From NCBI RefSeq assembly GCF_025147325.1, contig NZ_CP102262.1, forward strand, positions 2,232,001-2,296,000: 64,000 nucleotides of DNA, written 5' to 3'. Source of the stretch: Bacteroides stercoris ATCC 43183 (GTDB lineage: Bacteria > Bacteroidota > Bacteroidia > Bacteroidales > Bacteroidaceae). The translations under genes and the position numbers were made by a program. Of the stretch, positions 53,358-61,028 are shown in pieces. The notes beneath the pieces are model-generated. The model did no database searches, was not told where the DNA came from, and saw only the letters and a list, made by a program, of their open reading frames with translations. Within the stretch, counting starts at the first letter, position 1. Each line of letters opens with the position of its first letter.

Positions 53358-53708
53358 TCAATCTCCTTCTTTTAAAAAAGAGACGAACTCAGAATTGAGC
53401 CGTGTACCGTCAAATTCGGATAAATCCCAGTCATAACTGAAGATTTCATTGGAAGATTTGTCAAGCCATTTACGTTTACGAACATGGAGATAAGTGGCGC
53501 GACCACGAATAGGATAGTCTTGGATTGTACGATACTCACCAAAACCATAGGATATGATATCCGGATTGATCTTATCTTCTTTTAGTTGAACTTTTTTTTC
53601 ATCAAGATAAATATCAAAACGGTCAGCACTCTTGTCGAAATTGACAATATCAAAGTTGTCTATAAGCACATCCGGAAGGATGGCACGAAGGAGTTGTGCG
53701 GGTTTCAT
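53358..53708 (-). CDS. IS-B ORF1 (transposase N-terminal region)
   Basis: 116 residues (MKPAQLLRAILPDVLIDNFD at the start, DYPIRGRATYLHVRKRKW in the middle, EFVSFLKEGD at the end). It corresponds to ORF1 of IS-A in position, length and the common FxSFLKE end, where codons TCT TTT TTA AAA GAA are the same in both. Its promoter box TATCTTTG was split by the IS110 insertion at 53726. Confidence 0.8.
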   Translation of the reverse strand: MKPAQLLRAILPDVLIDNFDIVNFDKSADRFDIYLDEKKVQLKEDKINPDIISYGFGEYRTIQDYPIRGRATYLHVRKRKWLDKSSNEIFSYDWDLSEFDGTRLNSEFVSFLKEGD

Positions 53709-53866
53709 AAAACAAAGGTAAGCAAATTTAGATATAAATCACGATTTATATGCCAGTGGGATATGAAAAAATCAAGACCACCCCTATCTTTATGGCGTGG
53801 AGGTCTCAGTGTGTGAGCCTCAAAATAAATGTTTCACGAGCTCTTAGTCTCAAAATGTAATAGCCT

Positions 53867-55018
53867 ATGCGGATAGTATGTGGTCTTGACGTACACAAAG
53901 ATAGTGTATTTGTTTGTATTCTCAACGAAAAAGGTGAGAAATTTGAAGCCAAGTACGGTGTTTTGACACCTGAACTGGAAGAGCTGCATCAACTTCTCCT
54001 TACTCATGAAGTTAAGGAAGTTACTATGGAAAGCACCAGTATTTACTGGTATCCCATCTGGCGCATTCTCAGTGACATAGAATGTCTGAAGTTGGTCAAC
54101 CCCTACTTCATCAAGCAGCTTCCCGGCAGAAAAAGTGATGTCCGTGACGCTGCCTGGATAGCCGAATGTACCATGAAGGATCTCATCCGTGGCAGTTTCG
54201 TGCCGGATGAGATAGTGCAGCGCATGCGTCAGTATAACCGACGCATTTTTGACTTGAACAAGGAGAAGGTCTATAAACTGACCAAACTGGATGCCTTGCT
54301 TCAACGTTGCAATATCCGTATCAGCAACTACGTATCTTCTACAGACAGTAAGAGCTACAAAGATGTGGTGAAATTGCTTTCCGAAGGAATTGTCAATGCG
54401 GAAAAGCTGACGGAGGCCATCCATGGACGGACGGTGAACCGTGTCGGAAAAGAAGTAATTACAGCCGCTCTGACAGGAGTTGTCAATGAAGTGGACATAG
54501 ACCTGATACGCCAGTACCGGGAGGAAATCCTTATGGATGACAAGCATCTGAAAGAGTGCCAGGAAAAACTGACGGAAATCTGCAGGAAAGAGTTCCCCAG
54601 GGAGTTCGATAATCTTCAGACGATACCCGGTGTAAAGGAACGCTCGGCAACCTCCATACTCTCTGAATTAGGGGCCGACATGAAGATGTTTATTACAGCG
54701 GCTGCATTGGTGTCGTGGTGCGGGCTCAAACCACGGAATGAAGAAAGCGCAGGAAAAATCAAATCACGAAGAATCACACATGGTAACAAGTACATCAGAA
54801 AGACTATGATTGAATGCGCATGGGGAGCCAGCCGGACACAAAACTGTTTTTACTCGAATTTCAGTTACACACAAACTGTCGTCAGAAGGAAGAATGCCAT
54901 GAAAGTGAAAGTGGCCATAGCGCGGAAAATGCTTGTTGTCATTTGGCACGTGTTGAGTGATGGTGTTCCATACAATGATTATAAGAAGCCTGAAGCTATT
55001 GCAGAAGGCAACTCATAA
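53867..55018 (+). CDS. IS110-family recombinase/transposase (element 2), intact copy
   Basis: 383 residues. DEDD residues are Asp8 (GLDVHKDSV), Glu55 (TMESTSIYW), Asp91 and Asp94 (GRKSDVRDAAW). The C-terminal Transposase_20 part has LQTIPGVKERSATSILSELG and GLKPRNEESAGKIKSRRIT. About half of the residues match the element 1 protein, so the two are different elements of one family. It is the only complete copy in the triplicated array. Confidence 0.9.
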   Translation: MRIVCGLDVHKDSVFVCILNEKGEKFEAKYGVLTPELEELHQLLLTHEVKEVTMESTSIYWYPIWRILSDIECLKLVNPYFIKQLPGRKSDVRDAAWIAECTMKDLIRGSFVPDEIVQRMRQYNRRIFDLNKEKVYKLTKLDALLQRCNIRISNYVSSTDSKSYKDVVKLLSEGIVNAEKLTEAIHGRTVNRVGKEVITAALTGVVNEVDIDLIRQYREEILMDDKHLKECQEKLTEICRKEFPREFDNLQTIPGVKERSATSILSELGADMKMFITAAALVSWCGLKPRNEESAGKIKSRRITHGNKYIRKTMIECAWGASRTQNCFYSNFSYTQTVVRRKNAMKVKVAIARKMLVVIWHVLSDGVPYNDYKKPEAIAEGNS

Positions 55019-55263
55019 TATACCGCTTATTGTAAGGCCAGTATCTTTGTGGTAGCATAGACTCCGTTTTGCAAATTGACTGATGCTTTAAGCGGCTTAG
55101 AATGCCAGTGTTAGGAAATAAAGCCTGAAGAGGAAAATGATACTTTTTATATTGTATATCTGACTGCTCTTGATAGAACGGTCAATACATTCATGCTCAT
55201 TAACACCATAAACTAAGTAAAGGAGCCATAAAGACAGGGGTAATCTTTATCTTTTCATAGAGG
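55019..55263 (+). ncRNA. Candidate guide RNA region of IS110 element 2, unit 1
   Basis: A 245-bp non-coding right end after the recombinase stop. TATCTTTGTGGTAG at 55042-55055 and ACTCCGTTTTGCAAA at 55061-55075 are conserved with element 1. TATCTTTG is complementary to the target CAAAGATA. No -33 box is found at the proper distance, so a guide or pairing role fits at least as well as a promoter. The RNA itself is inferred. Confidence 0.45.
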
Positions 55264-56353
55264 AAAAGGTGAGAAATTTGAAGCCAAGTACGGTGTTTTG
55301 ACACCTGAACTGGAAGAGCTGCATCAACTTCTCCTTACTCATGAAGTTAAGGAAGTTACTATGGAAAGCACCAGTATTTACTGGTATCCCATCTGGCGCA
55401 TTCTCAGTGACATAGAATGTCTGAAGTTGGTCAACCCCTACTTCATCAAGCAGCTTCCCGGCAGAAAAAGTGATGTCCGTGACGCTGCCTGGATAGCCGA
55501 ATGTACCATGAAGGATCTCATCCGTGGCAGTTTCGTGCCGGATGAGATAGTGCAGCGCATGCGTCAGTATAACCGACGCATTTTTGACTTGAACAAGGAG
55601 AAGGTCTATAAACTGACCAAACTGGATGCCTTGCTTCAACGTTGCAATATCCGTATCAGCAACTACGTATCTTCTACAGACAGTAAGAGCTACAAAGATG
55701 TGGTGAAATTGCTTTCCGAAGGAATTGTCAATGCGGAAAAGCTGACGGAGGCCATCCATGGACGGACGGTGAACCGTGTCGGAAAAGAAGTAATTACAGC
55801 CGCTCTGACAGGAGTTGTCAATGAAGTGGACATAGACCTGATACGCCAGTACCGGGAGGAAATCCTTATGGATGACAAGCATCTGAAAGAGTGCCAGGAA
55901 AAACTGACGGAAATCTGCAGGAAAGAGTTCCCCAGGGAGTTCGATAATCTTCAGACGATACCCGGTGTAAAGGAACGCTCGGCAACCTCCATACTCTCTG
56001 AATTAGGGGCCGACATGAAGATGTTTATTACAGCGGCTGCATTGGTGTCGTGGTGCGGGCTCAAACCACGGAATGAAGAAAGCGCAGGAAAAATCAAATC
56101 ACGAAGAATCACACATGGTAACAAGTACATCAGAAAGACTATGATTGAATGCGCATGGGGAGCCAGCCGGACACAAAACTGTTTTTACTCGAATTTCAGT
56201 TACACACAAACTGTCGTCAGAAGGAAGAATGCCATGAAAGTGAAAGTGGCCATAGCGCGGAAAATGCTTGTTGTCATTTGGCACGTGTTGAGTGATGGTG
56301 TTCCATACAATGATTATAAGAAGCCTGAAGCTATTGCAGAAGGCAACTCATAA
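55264..56353 (+). pseudogene. IS110 recombinase, 5'-truncated (unit 2)
   Basis: Lacks the first about 22 codons, including catalytic Asp8; the remainder is identical to the intact copy. The longest frame with a start codon begins at TTG 55298 (351 residues). It cannot be catalytically complete but could form mixed oligomers. Confidence 0.85.
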
Positions 56354-56598
56354 TATACCGCTTATTGTAAGGCCAGTATCTTTGTGGTAGCATAGACTCC
56401 GTTTTGCAAATTGACTGATGCTTTAAGCGGCTTAGAATGCCAGTGTTAGGAAATAAAGCCTGAAGAGGAAAATGATACTTTTTATATTGTATATCTGACT
56501 GCTCTTGATAGAACGGTCAATACATTCATGCTCATTAACACCATAAACTAAGTAAAGGAGCCATAAAGACAGGGGTAATCTTTATCTTTTCATAGAGG
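56354..56598 (+). ncRNA. Candidate guide RNA region, unit 2
   Basis: Second identical copy of the right-end region; TATCTTTG at 56377-56384. The array thus triples the putative guide RNA dose relative to the intact recombinase gene. Confidence 0.4.
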
Positions 56599-57688
56599 AA
56601 AAGGTGAGAAATTTGAAGCCAAGTACGGTGTTTTGACACCTGAACTGGAAGAGCTGCATCAACTTCTCCTTACTCATGAAGTTAAGGAAGTTACTATGGA
56701 AAGCACCAGTATTTACTGGTATCCCATCTGGCGCATTCTCAGTGACATAGAATGTCTGAAGTTGGTCAACCCCTACTTCATCAAGCAGCTTCCCGGCAGA
56801 AAAAGTGATGTCCGTGACGCTGCCTGGATAGCCGAATGTACCATGAAGGATCTCATCCGTGGCAGTTTCGTGCCGGATGAGATAGTGCAGCGCATGCGTC
56901 AGTATAACCGACGCATTTTTGACTTGAACAAGGAGAAGGTCTATAAACTGACCAAACTGGATGCCTTGCTTCAACGTTGCAATATCCGTATCAGCAACTA
57001 CGTATCTTCTACAGACAGTAAGAGCTACAAAGATGTGGTGAAATTGCTTTCCGAAGGAATTGTCAATGCGGAAAAGCTGACGGAGGCCATCCATGGACGG
57101 ACGGTGAACCGTGTCGGAAAAGAAGTAATTACAGCCGCTCTGACAGGAGTTGTCAATGAAGTGGACATAGACCTGATACGCCAGTACCGGGAGGAAATCC
57201 TTATGGATGACAAGCATCTGAAAGAGTGCCAGGAAAAACTGACGGAAATCTGCAGGAAAGAGTTCCCCAGGGAGTTCGATAATCTTCAGACGATACCCGG
57301 TGTAAAGGAACGCTCGGCAACCTCCATACTCTCTGAATTAGGGGCCGACATGAAGATGTTTATTACAGCGGCTGCATTGGTGTCGTGGTGCGGGCTCAAA
57401 CCACGGAATGAAGAAAGCGCAGGAAAAATCAAATCACGAAGAATCACACATGGTAACAAGTACATCAGAAAGACTATGATTGAATGCGCATGGGGAGCCA
57501 GCCGGACACAAAACTGTTTTTACTCGAATTTCAGTTACACACAAACTGTCGTCAGAAGGAAGAATGCCATGAAAGTGAAAGTGGCCATAGCGCGGAAAAT
57601 GCTTGTTGTCATTTGGCACGTGTTGAGTGATGGTGTTCCATACAATGATTATAAGAAGCCTGAAGCTATTGCAGAAGGCAACTCATAA
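56599..57688 (+). pseudogene. IS110 recombinase, 5'-truncated (unit 3)
   Basis: Identical to unit 2: first about 22 codons and Asp8 missing, longest start-containing frame from TTG 56633. Confidence 0.85.
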
Positions 57689-57933
57689 TATACCGCTTAT
57701 TGTAAGGCCAGTATCTTTGTGGTAGCATAGACTCCGTTTTGCAAATTGACTGATGCTTTAAGCGGCTTAGAATGCCAGTGTTAGGAAATAAAGCCTGAAG
57801 AGGAAAATGATACTTTTTATATTGTATATCTGACTGCTCTTGATAGAACGGTCAATACATTCATGCTCATTAACACCATAAACTAAGTAAAGGAGCCATA
57901 AAGACAGGGGTAATCTTTATCTTTTCATAGAGG
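57689..57933 (+). ncRNA. Candidate guide RNA region, unit 3
   Basis: Third identical copy; TATCTTTG at 57712-57719. It is followed directly by the resumed IS-B sequence AAAGATAGC, so this is the authentic right end of the original insertion. Confidence 0.42.
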
Positions 57934-57982
57934 AAAGATAGCTAATTTTAAAACTTACCAACCAGATATTTCCGCTGAGCCC

Positions 57983-58117
57983 AATTTCTTTGAAAGGAGG
58001 GCAACCAATGCCGCAGCAGAGTCATTCAATGCTAAAATCAAAGCATTTAGAGCACAGTTCAGAGGAGTAAGAGATAGAGCTTTTTTCTTATATAGACTTG
58101 CTAAATTATATGCTTAA
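57983..58117 (+). pseudogene. IS-A copy 4 transposase ORF2, 3' part
   Basis: Contains FFERRATNAAAESFNAKIKA through RLAKLYA and the stop, the C-terminal part of the ORF2 that begins at 51515. It was separated from it by the IS-B insertion. Confidence 0.85.
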
Positions 58118-58195
58118 ATATAAAATCCCGGGTCAATGTAAAAACCTGAGGGGTAAATTTATAAATAGTTATCTTTGTCTCCAAATTCATAGCTT

Positions 58196-58537
58196 ATGGA
58201 GTTAAACGGTTATCGCCTTCTTCTTCCTGAAGGCACTTTAGATTACTTTGATCTTGTTGATGTGAAGGAAAGCGTAAATGAAGTTGTGATCTACCTTGAG
58301 GAGAAAAATATCGTCCCTGAGAAGTATACAGATCAGGATACTGAGAGTAAAGGCTTTTATGATCCTATTATTGTTCAGGATTTTCCTCTTCGTGGCAAGA
58401 AGGTCTTCCTTAATATTCGTCGTCGTCGCTGGCTCTTAAAGAAGCATAATGAGTATATCTCTCGTAACTGGCGTATGGTGGCTGAAGGTACTCGTATGAC
58501 GCAAGATTTTGCGTCTTTTTTAAAAGAACTATATTGA
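58196..58537 (+). CDS. IS-A copy 5 ORF1
   Basis: 113 residues, same as the other ORF1 copies apart from FYDPI in place of FYAPV. TATCTTTG at 58170-58177 lies 18 bp before the ATG. The T6A4G run is at 58516-58526. Confidence 0.8.
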   Translation: MELNGYRLLLPEGTLDYFDLVDVKESVNEVVIYLEEKNIVPEKYTDQDTESKGFYDPIIVQDFPLRGKKVFLNIRRRRWLLKKHNEYISRNWRMVAEGTRMTQDFASFLKELY

Positions 58538-58595
58538 TAGCTATCCGATCAGTTGCAAGCTCTTAGGTGTTTTATATGGAGTTGACGGGGATTTA

Positions 58596-59516
58596 TTGGA
58601 GCGTCAATACCGTAACCATCTAAGTGGTTATCTCCATTGGGACCAACTTGTTCATGCAGAGGATTGGCTACTATTCGAAAAGAATATCGGTGCTTATCTC
58701 TGTATTGATGAGGTAGCCCTCTCGCGTGGAGAACTCTATACTGTACTGACCAATAAAGAAGCTCACGGTGGTAAAGGTAGTATGATTGCTATCATTAAAG
58801 GTACGGACGTTCATACGATCACTTCTGTCCTGCTTAAGCTCTCCCGTCGCCGCCGTTACCAAGTGCGCGAGATAACTTTAGATATGGCTCCTAACATGGA
58901 GCAGATTGCACGCATCTGCTTTCCTGCGGCCAAACGTGTTACCGATCGCTTTCACGTACAGAAGTTAGCTTATGAAGCAGTGCAGGAGATGCGTGTAAAA
59001 GCTCGCTGGGAGGCTTTGGATGAAGAGTCCACTCAGATTGCTTATGCAAAGGCCTGTGGAAAGATGTATCATGCACCTGTTTTCGCTAATGGAGATACAA
59101 GAAAGCAGTTGTTAGCGAGAAGTATTTATCTGCTTTACAAGAAGGAATCCTTATGGACTCAGTCTCAAAGAATACGGGCTGAAATTCTTTTCAAGGAATA
59201 TCCCGATATAAAGAAAGGATATTATCTGTCTATGCGGTTAGGCTTAATCTATCATCAGTGTAAGTTTAAGGATATTGCTTTGACAAGGCTGGCAAGGTGG
59301 TATGATGAAGTAGATAAATCAGGGTTCCTCACCTTTGGAAGGGTCGCACGTTCTATACAAACACATTATCTGGATATAATCAATTTCTTTGAAAGGAGGG
59401 CAACCAATGCCGCAGCAGAGTCATTCAATGCTAAAATCAAAGCATTTAGAGCACAGTTCAGAGGAGTAAGAGATAGAGCTTTTTTCTTATATAGACTTGC
59501 TAAATTATATGCTTAA
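58596..59516 (+). CDS. IS-A copy 5 transposase, catalytic ORF2
   Basis: 306 residues, intact and almost identical to copy 1 (changes include GAYLCIDEV and VHTITSV). With copy 1 it is one of two copies that appear able to make complete transposase, through frameshifting from ORF1. Confidence 0.85.
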   Translation: MERQYRNHLSGYLHWDQLVHAEDWLLFEKNIGAYLCIDEVALSRGELYTVLTNKEAHGGKGSMIAIIKGTDVHTITSVLLKLSRRRRYQVREITLDMAPNMEQIARICFPAAKRVTDRFHVQKLAYEAVQEMRVKARWEALDEESTQIAYAKACGKMYHAPVFANGDTRKQLLARSIYLLYKKESLWTQSQRIRAEILFKEYPDIKKGYYLSMRLGLIYHQCKFKDIALTRLARWYDEVDKSGFLTFGRVARSIQTHYLDIINFFERRATNAAAESFNAKIKAFRAQFRGVRDRAFFLYRLAKLYA

Positions 59517-59548
59517 ATATAAAATCCCTCAGATTGTTACGTTGACCC

Positions 59549-59638
59549 CTTTTTTCTTATATAGACTTGCTAAATTATATGCTTAAATATAAAATCCCTC
59601 AGATTGTTACGTTGACCCCAGATTGTTACGTTGATCCC
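59549..59638 (+). repeat. Stacked IS-A right-end fragments
   Basis: 59549-59618 repeats the last 70 bp of IS-A, ending GTTACGTTGACCC. 59619-59638 is a third terminal piece, CAGATTGTTACGTTGATCCC. The last may be the displaced right end of copy 4, and the first a remnant of another copy. Confidence 0.85.
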
Positions 59639-59674
59639 TGAACCCTGAGTCCCGGTAAAGGGGGTATATAATAA

Positions 59675-59710
59675 AAAAAGAGGAAAATCATCACTGAAAT
59701 TCCTCTTTTT
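59675..59710. terminator. Terminator after tRNA-His
   Basis: Arms 59675-59685 (AAAAAGAGGAA) and 59700-59710 (TTCCTCTTTTT) with a 14-nt loop and T-runs on both sides. Placed 5 bp beyond the 3' end of the minus-strand tRNA. Confidence 0.8.
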
Positions 59711-59714
59711 CTTG

Positions 59715-59789
59715 GGTGACTGAAGGGACTCGAACCCTCGACATTCAGAACCACAATCTGACGCTCTAACCAACTGAACTACAGTCACC
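59715..59789 (-). tRNA. tRNA-His (GTG anticodon)
   Basis: The minus strand folds as a cloverleaf. The acceptor is GTGACTG/CAGTCAC with an extra 5' G opposite C73, the histidine identity pair. The D-arm follows, then an anticodon loop with GTG (TTGTGGT) between CAGA and TCTG, and a T-arm GAGGGTTCGAGTCCCTT. CCA is not encoded. It is transcribed from a consensus promoter 28 bp upstream. Confidence 0.95.
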
Positions 59790-59816
59790 ATGTTGTTGCA
59801 TTTCTTAAATGCGGTG

Positions 59817-59847
59817 CAAAGATATGGATAATCTTTGATATTACAAA
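59817..59847 (-). promoter_or_regulatory. tRNA-His promoter
   Basis: On the minus strand TTTG (59847-59844), 19 bp, TATCTTTG (59824-59817): a full Bacteroides promoter ahead of the tRNA. Confidence 0.85.
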
Positions 59848-59877
59848 TGTTTTGGCGTTTTTTTTTCAAAAAAATAG

Positions 59878-61023
59878 CTATTTATTATTTTCATAAATTT
59901 CTGTATTATGCTGTACTAGGAACTTTCGAGTGTTTTTAATGAAGATATTCAGACGGTTACGGGCTGATTGCGGCAAATGGCTATGTGGTGAGTAAGAAGG
60001 ATATAAAATGTAATTTTTTTCTCCAGTGAGAGTGGGGCGGCCGGTCCATACTAAAGTGTATCCGCATCGGACGACACGGGCGAATGGAAAAGAAGAGGCA
60101 AAAGATTCGGGCGACGGTGAATGACTTGAATGGTTTTGTAATGGACGGATGGGCTTGGGGAGAGGATATTTTTCAAGTTGCAGCGTAAAGATGAGTCCAC
60201 CGTCTGTATTTGCAGCGCTCATATTGGAGATGAAGTTTCCTAAAGAATAGACGATGGCATGCTGTTGATTGCCGTTCGTGCGTAATTCCATAGGCTGGAT
60301 TACGTGCGGATGCGAACCGATAATATGGGTCACCCCCTGTTTCAGCAACCAGTCGGCAAGCTCGCATTGCTCACGGTTCGGGAGTGATTGATATTCTTCT
60401 CCCCAATGCATACAGGCTATAATAGCATCCGGGCGTACGGCTTGGGCGCTATGTATGTCTTTTAGAATTGTTTTTTTGTCAATGTAATTGACTATGTTGG
60501 GTGCAGATACCTTGATTCCATTAGTGCCGTAAGTGTAGTTGAGTATGGCTATGCAGAAACCTTTTTTCCGGATGAAGAGAGGATGGAGTTGTTTACGTTC
60601 TATAGCGTTCCGGTAAGTACCTGCATAGGGTATGGAAAATGATTCGATTTGTGTGATGGTTCGTTCCAATCCGGTCTTGCCGCGATCCAGGCAATGATTG
60701 TTTGCTGTGAGAAGAACGTCGAATTCGGCATCTTTGATAGCTTGCAGATATTCGTCGGGTGCACTGAAAGTAGGATAGCCTTGATAAGGTTTTCCACCGA
60801 GAGTCACTTCAAGATTACCTATTGCAATATCGGCACGGGAGATTTCTTCCTTTACAAGGGAGAAACAAGGAGAATAATCATATTTCCCGTCGGAAGTGCG
60901 GGCGGCATCTATTTGCGCCCGGTGTTGCATTAAGTCTCCTACAAATAATAGCGTAATCCTTTCCTGTGAGGAAAGGGTTACGCTATATAGTAGAAAGATA
61001 AAGGAGATGAGCGCTTTCATCAT
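59878..61023 (-). CDS. CapA-family (PGA_cap) metallophosphatase-like protein
   Basis: 381 residues from the ATG at 61023 (a second ATG follows at 61020); the longer frame to 61131 overlaps folD. A signal peptide (ALISFIFLLYSVTLSSQ) is followed by the CapA pattern: LLFVGDLMQHRAQIDAA, ADIAIGNLEVTLGG, LLTANNHCLDRG, CMHWGEEYQSLPN and IIGSHPHVIQPMEL. These are metal-ligand positions of the calcineurin-like fold. CapA proteins were first linked to poly-gamma-glutamate capsules. In Bacteroides there are no cap partners here, so the substrate is unknown. The gene starts 5 bp after folD, probably in one transcript. Confidence 0.88.
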   Translation of the reverse strand: MMKALISFIFLLYSVTLSSQERITLLFVGDLMQHRAQIDAARTSDGKYDYSPCFSLVKEEISRADIAIGNLEVTLGGKPYQGYPTFSAPDEYLQAIKDAEFDVLLTANNHCLDRGKTGLERTITQIESFSIPYAGTYRNAIERKQLHPLFIRKKGFCIAILNYTYGTNGIKVSAPNIVNYIDKKTILKDIHSAQAVRPDAIIACMHWGEEYQSLPNREQCELADWLLKQGVTHIIGSHPHVIQPMELRTNGNQQHAIVYSLGNFISNMSAANTDGGLIFTLQLEKYPLPKPIRPLQNHSSHSPSPESFASSFPFARVVRCGYTLVWTGRPTLTGEKNYILYPSYSPHSHLPQSARNRLNIFIKNTRKFLVQHNTEIYENNK

Positions 61024-61028
61024 CCTTA

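Larger units (their letters stand above)
53727..57933 (+). mobile_element. IS110/IS1111-type element 2, with tandem triplication of its right part
   Basis: One full element (53727-55263, 1537 bp) is followed by two further 1335-bp copies of its right part. A 23-bp subterminal inverted repeat (53774-53796 and 57895-57917) lies 47 bp from the left end and 16 bp from the right end, as in element 1 (45 and 16). Flanks are AGCAAA and (AAA)GATAGC, so the target is again CAAA^GATA. The host is IS-B, where TATCTTTG stands just upstream of ORF1. Confidence 0.88.
53929..57933 (+). repeat. Exact tandem triplication, 1335-bp period
   Basis: Units: 53929-55263, 55264-56598 and 56599-57933. Each begins AAAAGGTGAG (inside the recombinase gene, about codon 22) and ends CATAGAGG, which is the right terminus of the IS110 element. 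I saw no differences between the units. Confidence 0.9.
52308..57982 (-). mobile_element. IS-B (related two-ORF IS), split by an IS110-type array
   Basis: Left end GGGTCAGCGGATTTCC (52308) and right end, on the complement, GGGCTCAGCGGAAATATC (57982) are imperfect inverted repeats. Flanking AATTTCT (52301-52307 and 57983-57989) is the target duplication. Without the 4207-bp insert, IS-B is about 1468 bp. It encodes ORF1 (116 aa) and ORF2 (334 aa) on the minus strand. It is a distant relative of IS-A with the same gene order and the same frameshift run. Confidence 0.85.
51049..58129 (+). mobile_element. IS-A copy 4, split by IS-B (with the nested IS110 array)
   Basis: The left part is 51049-52307 and the right part 57983-58129. 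Joined without the insert they restore the IS-A sequence, with AATTTCT present on both sides of the insert as a 7-bp target duplication. The right end is cut short: after AAAATCCC the next IS-A copy begins, so the TCAGATTGTTACGTTGACCC terminus is missing here. Confidence 0.85.
58130..59548 (+). mobile_element. IS-A copy 5, complete
   Basis: 1419 bp with both ends (GGGTCAATGTAAAAACCTGA on the left, TCAGATTGTTACGTTGACCC on the right). It begins directly after the AAAATCCC of copy 4, so it seems inserted into the right terminus of that copy. Confidence 0.88.

Noticed and set aside
53834..54547. 237-codon minus-strand frame in the IS110 gene, repeated in each unit
   Set aside because: Exact antisense of the conserved recombinase region; its repetition only reflects the triplication.
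55042..55049. TATCTTTG in the IS110 right end as an ordinary promoter only
   Set aside because: No TTTG-like -33 box occurs 19-21 bp upstream in either element, and the motif equals the complement of the insertion target; kept as a candidate pairing segment, though a promoter role is not excluded.
53929..57933. CRISPR-like array
   Set aside because: The repeats are 1335-bp identical units with no spacers; they are a tandem duplication of an IS end. No CRISPR array was seen elsewhere in the window.
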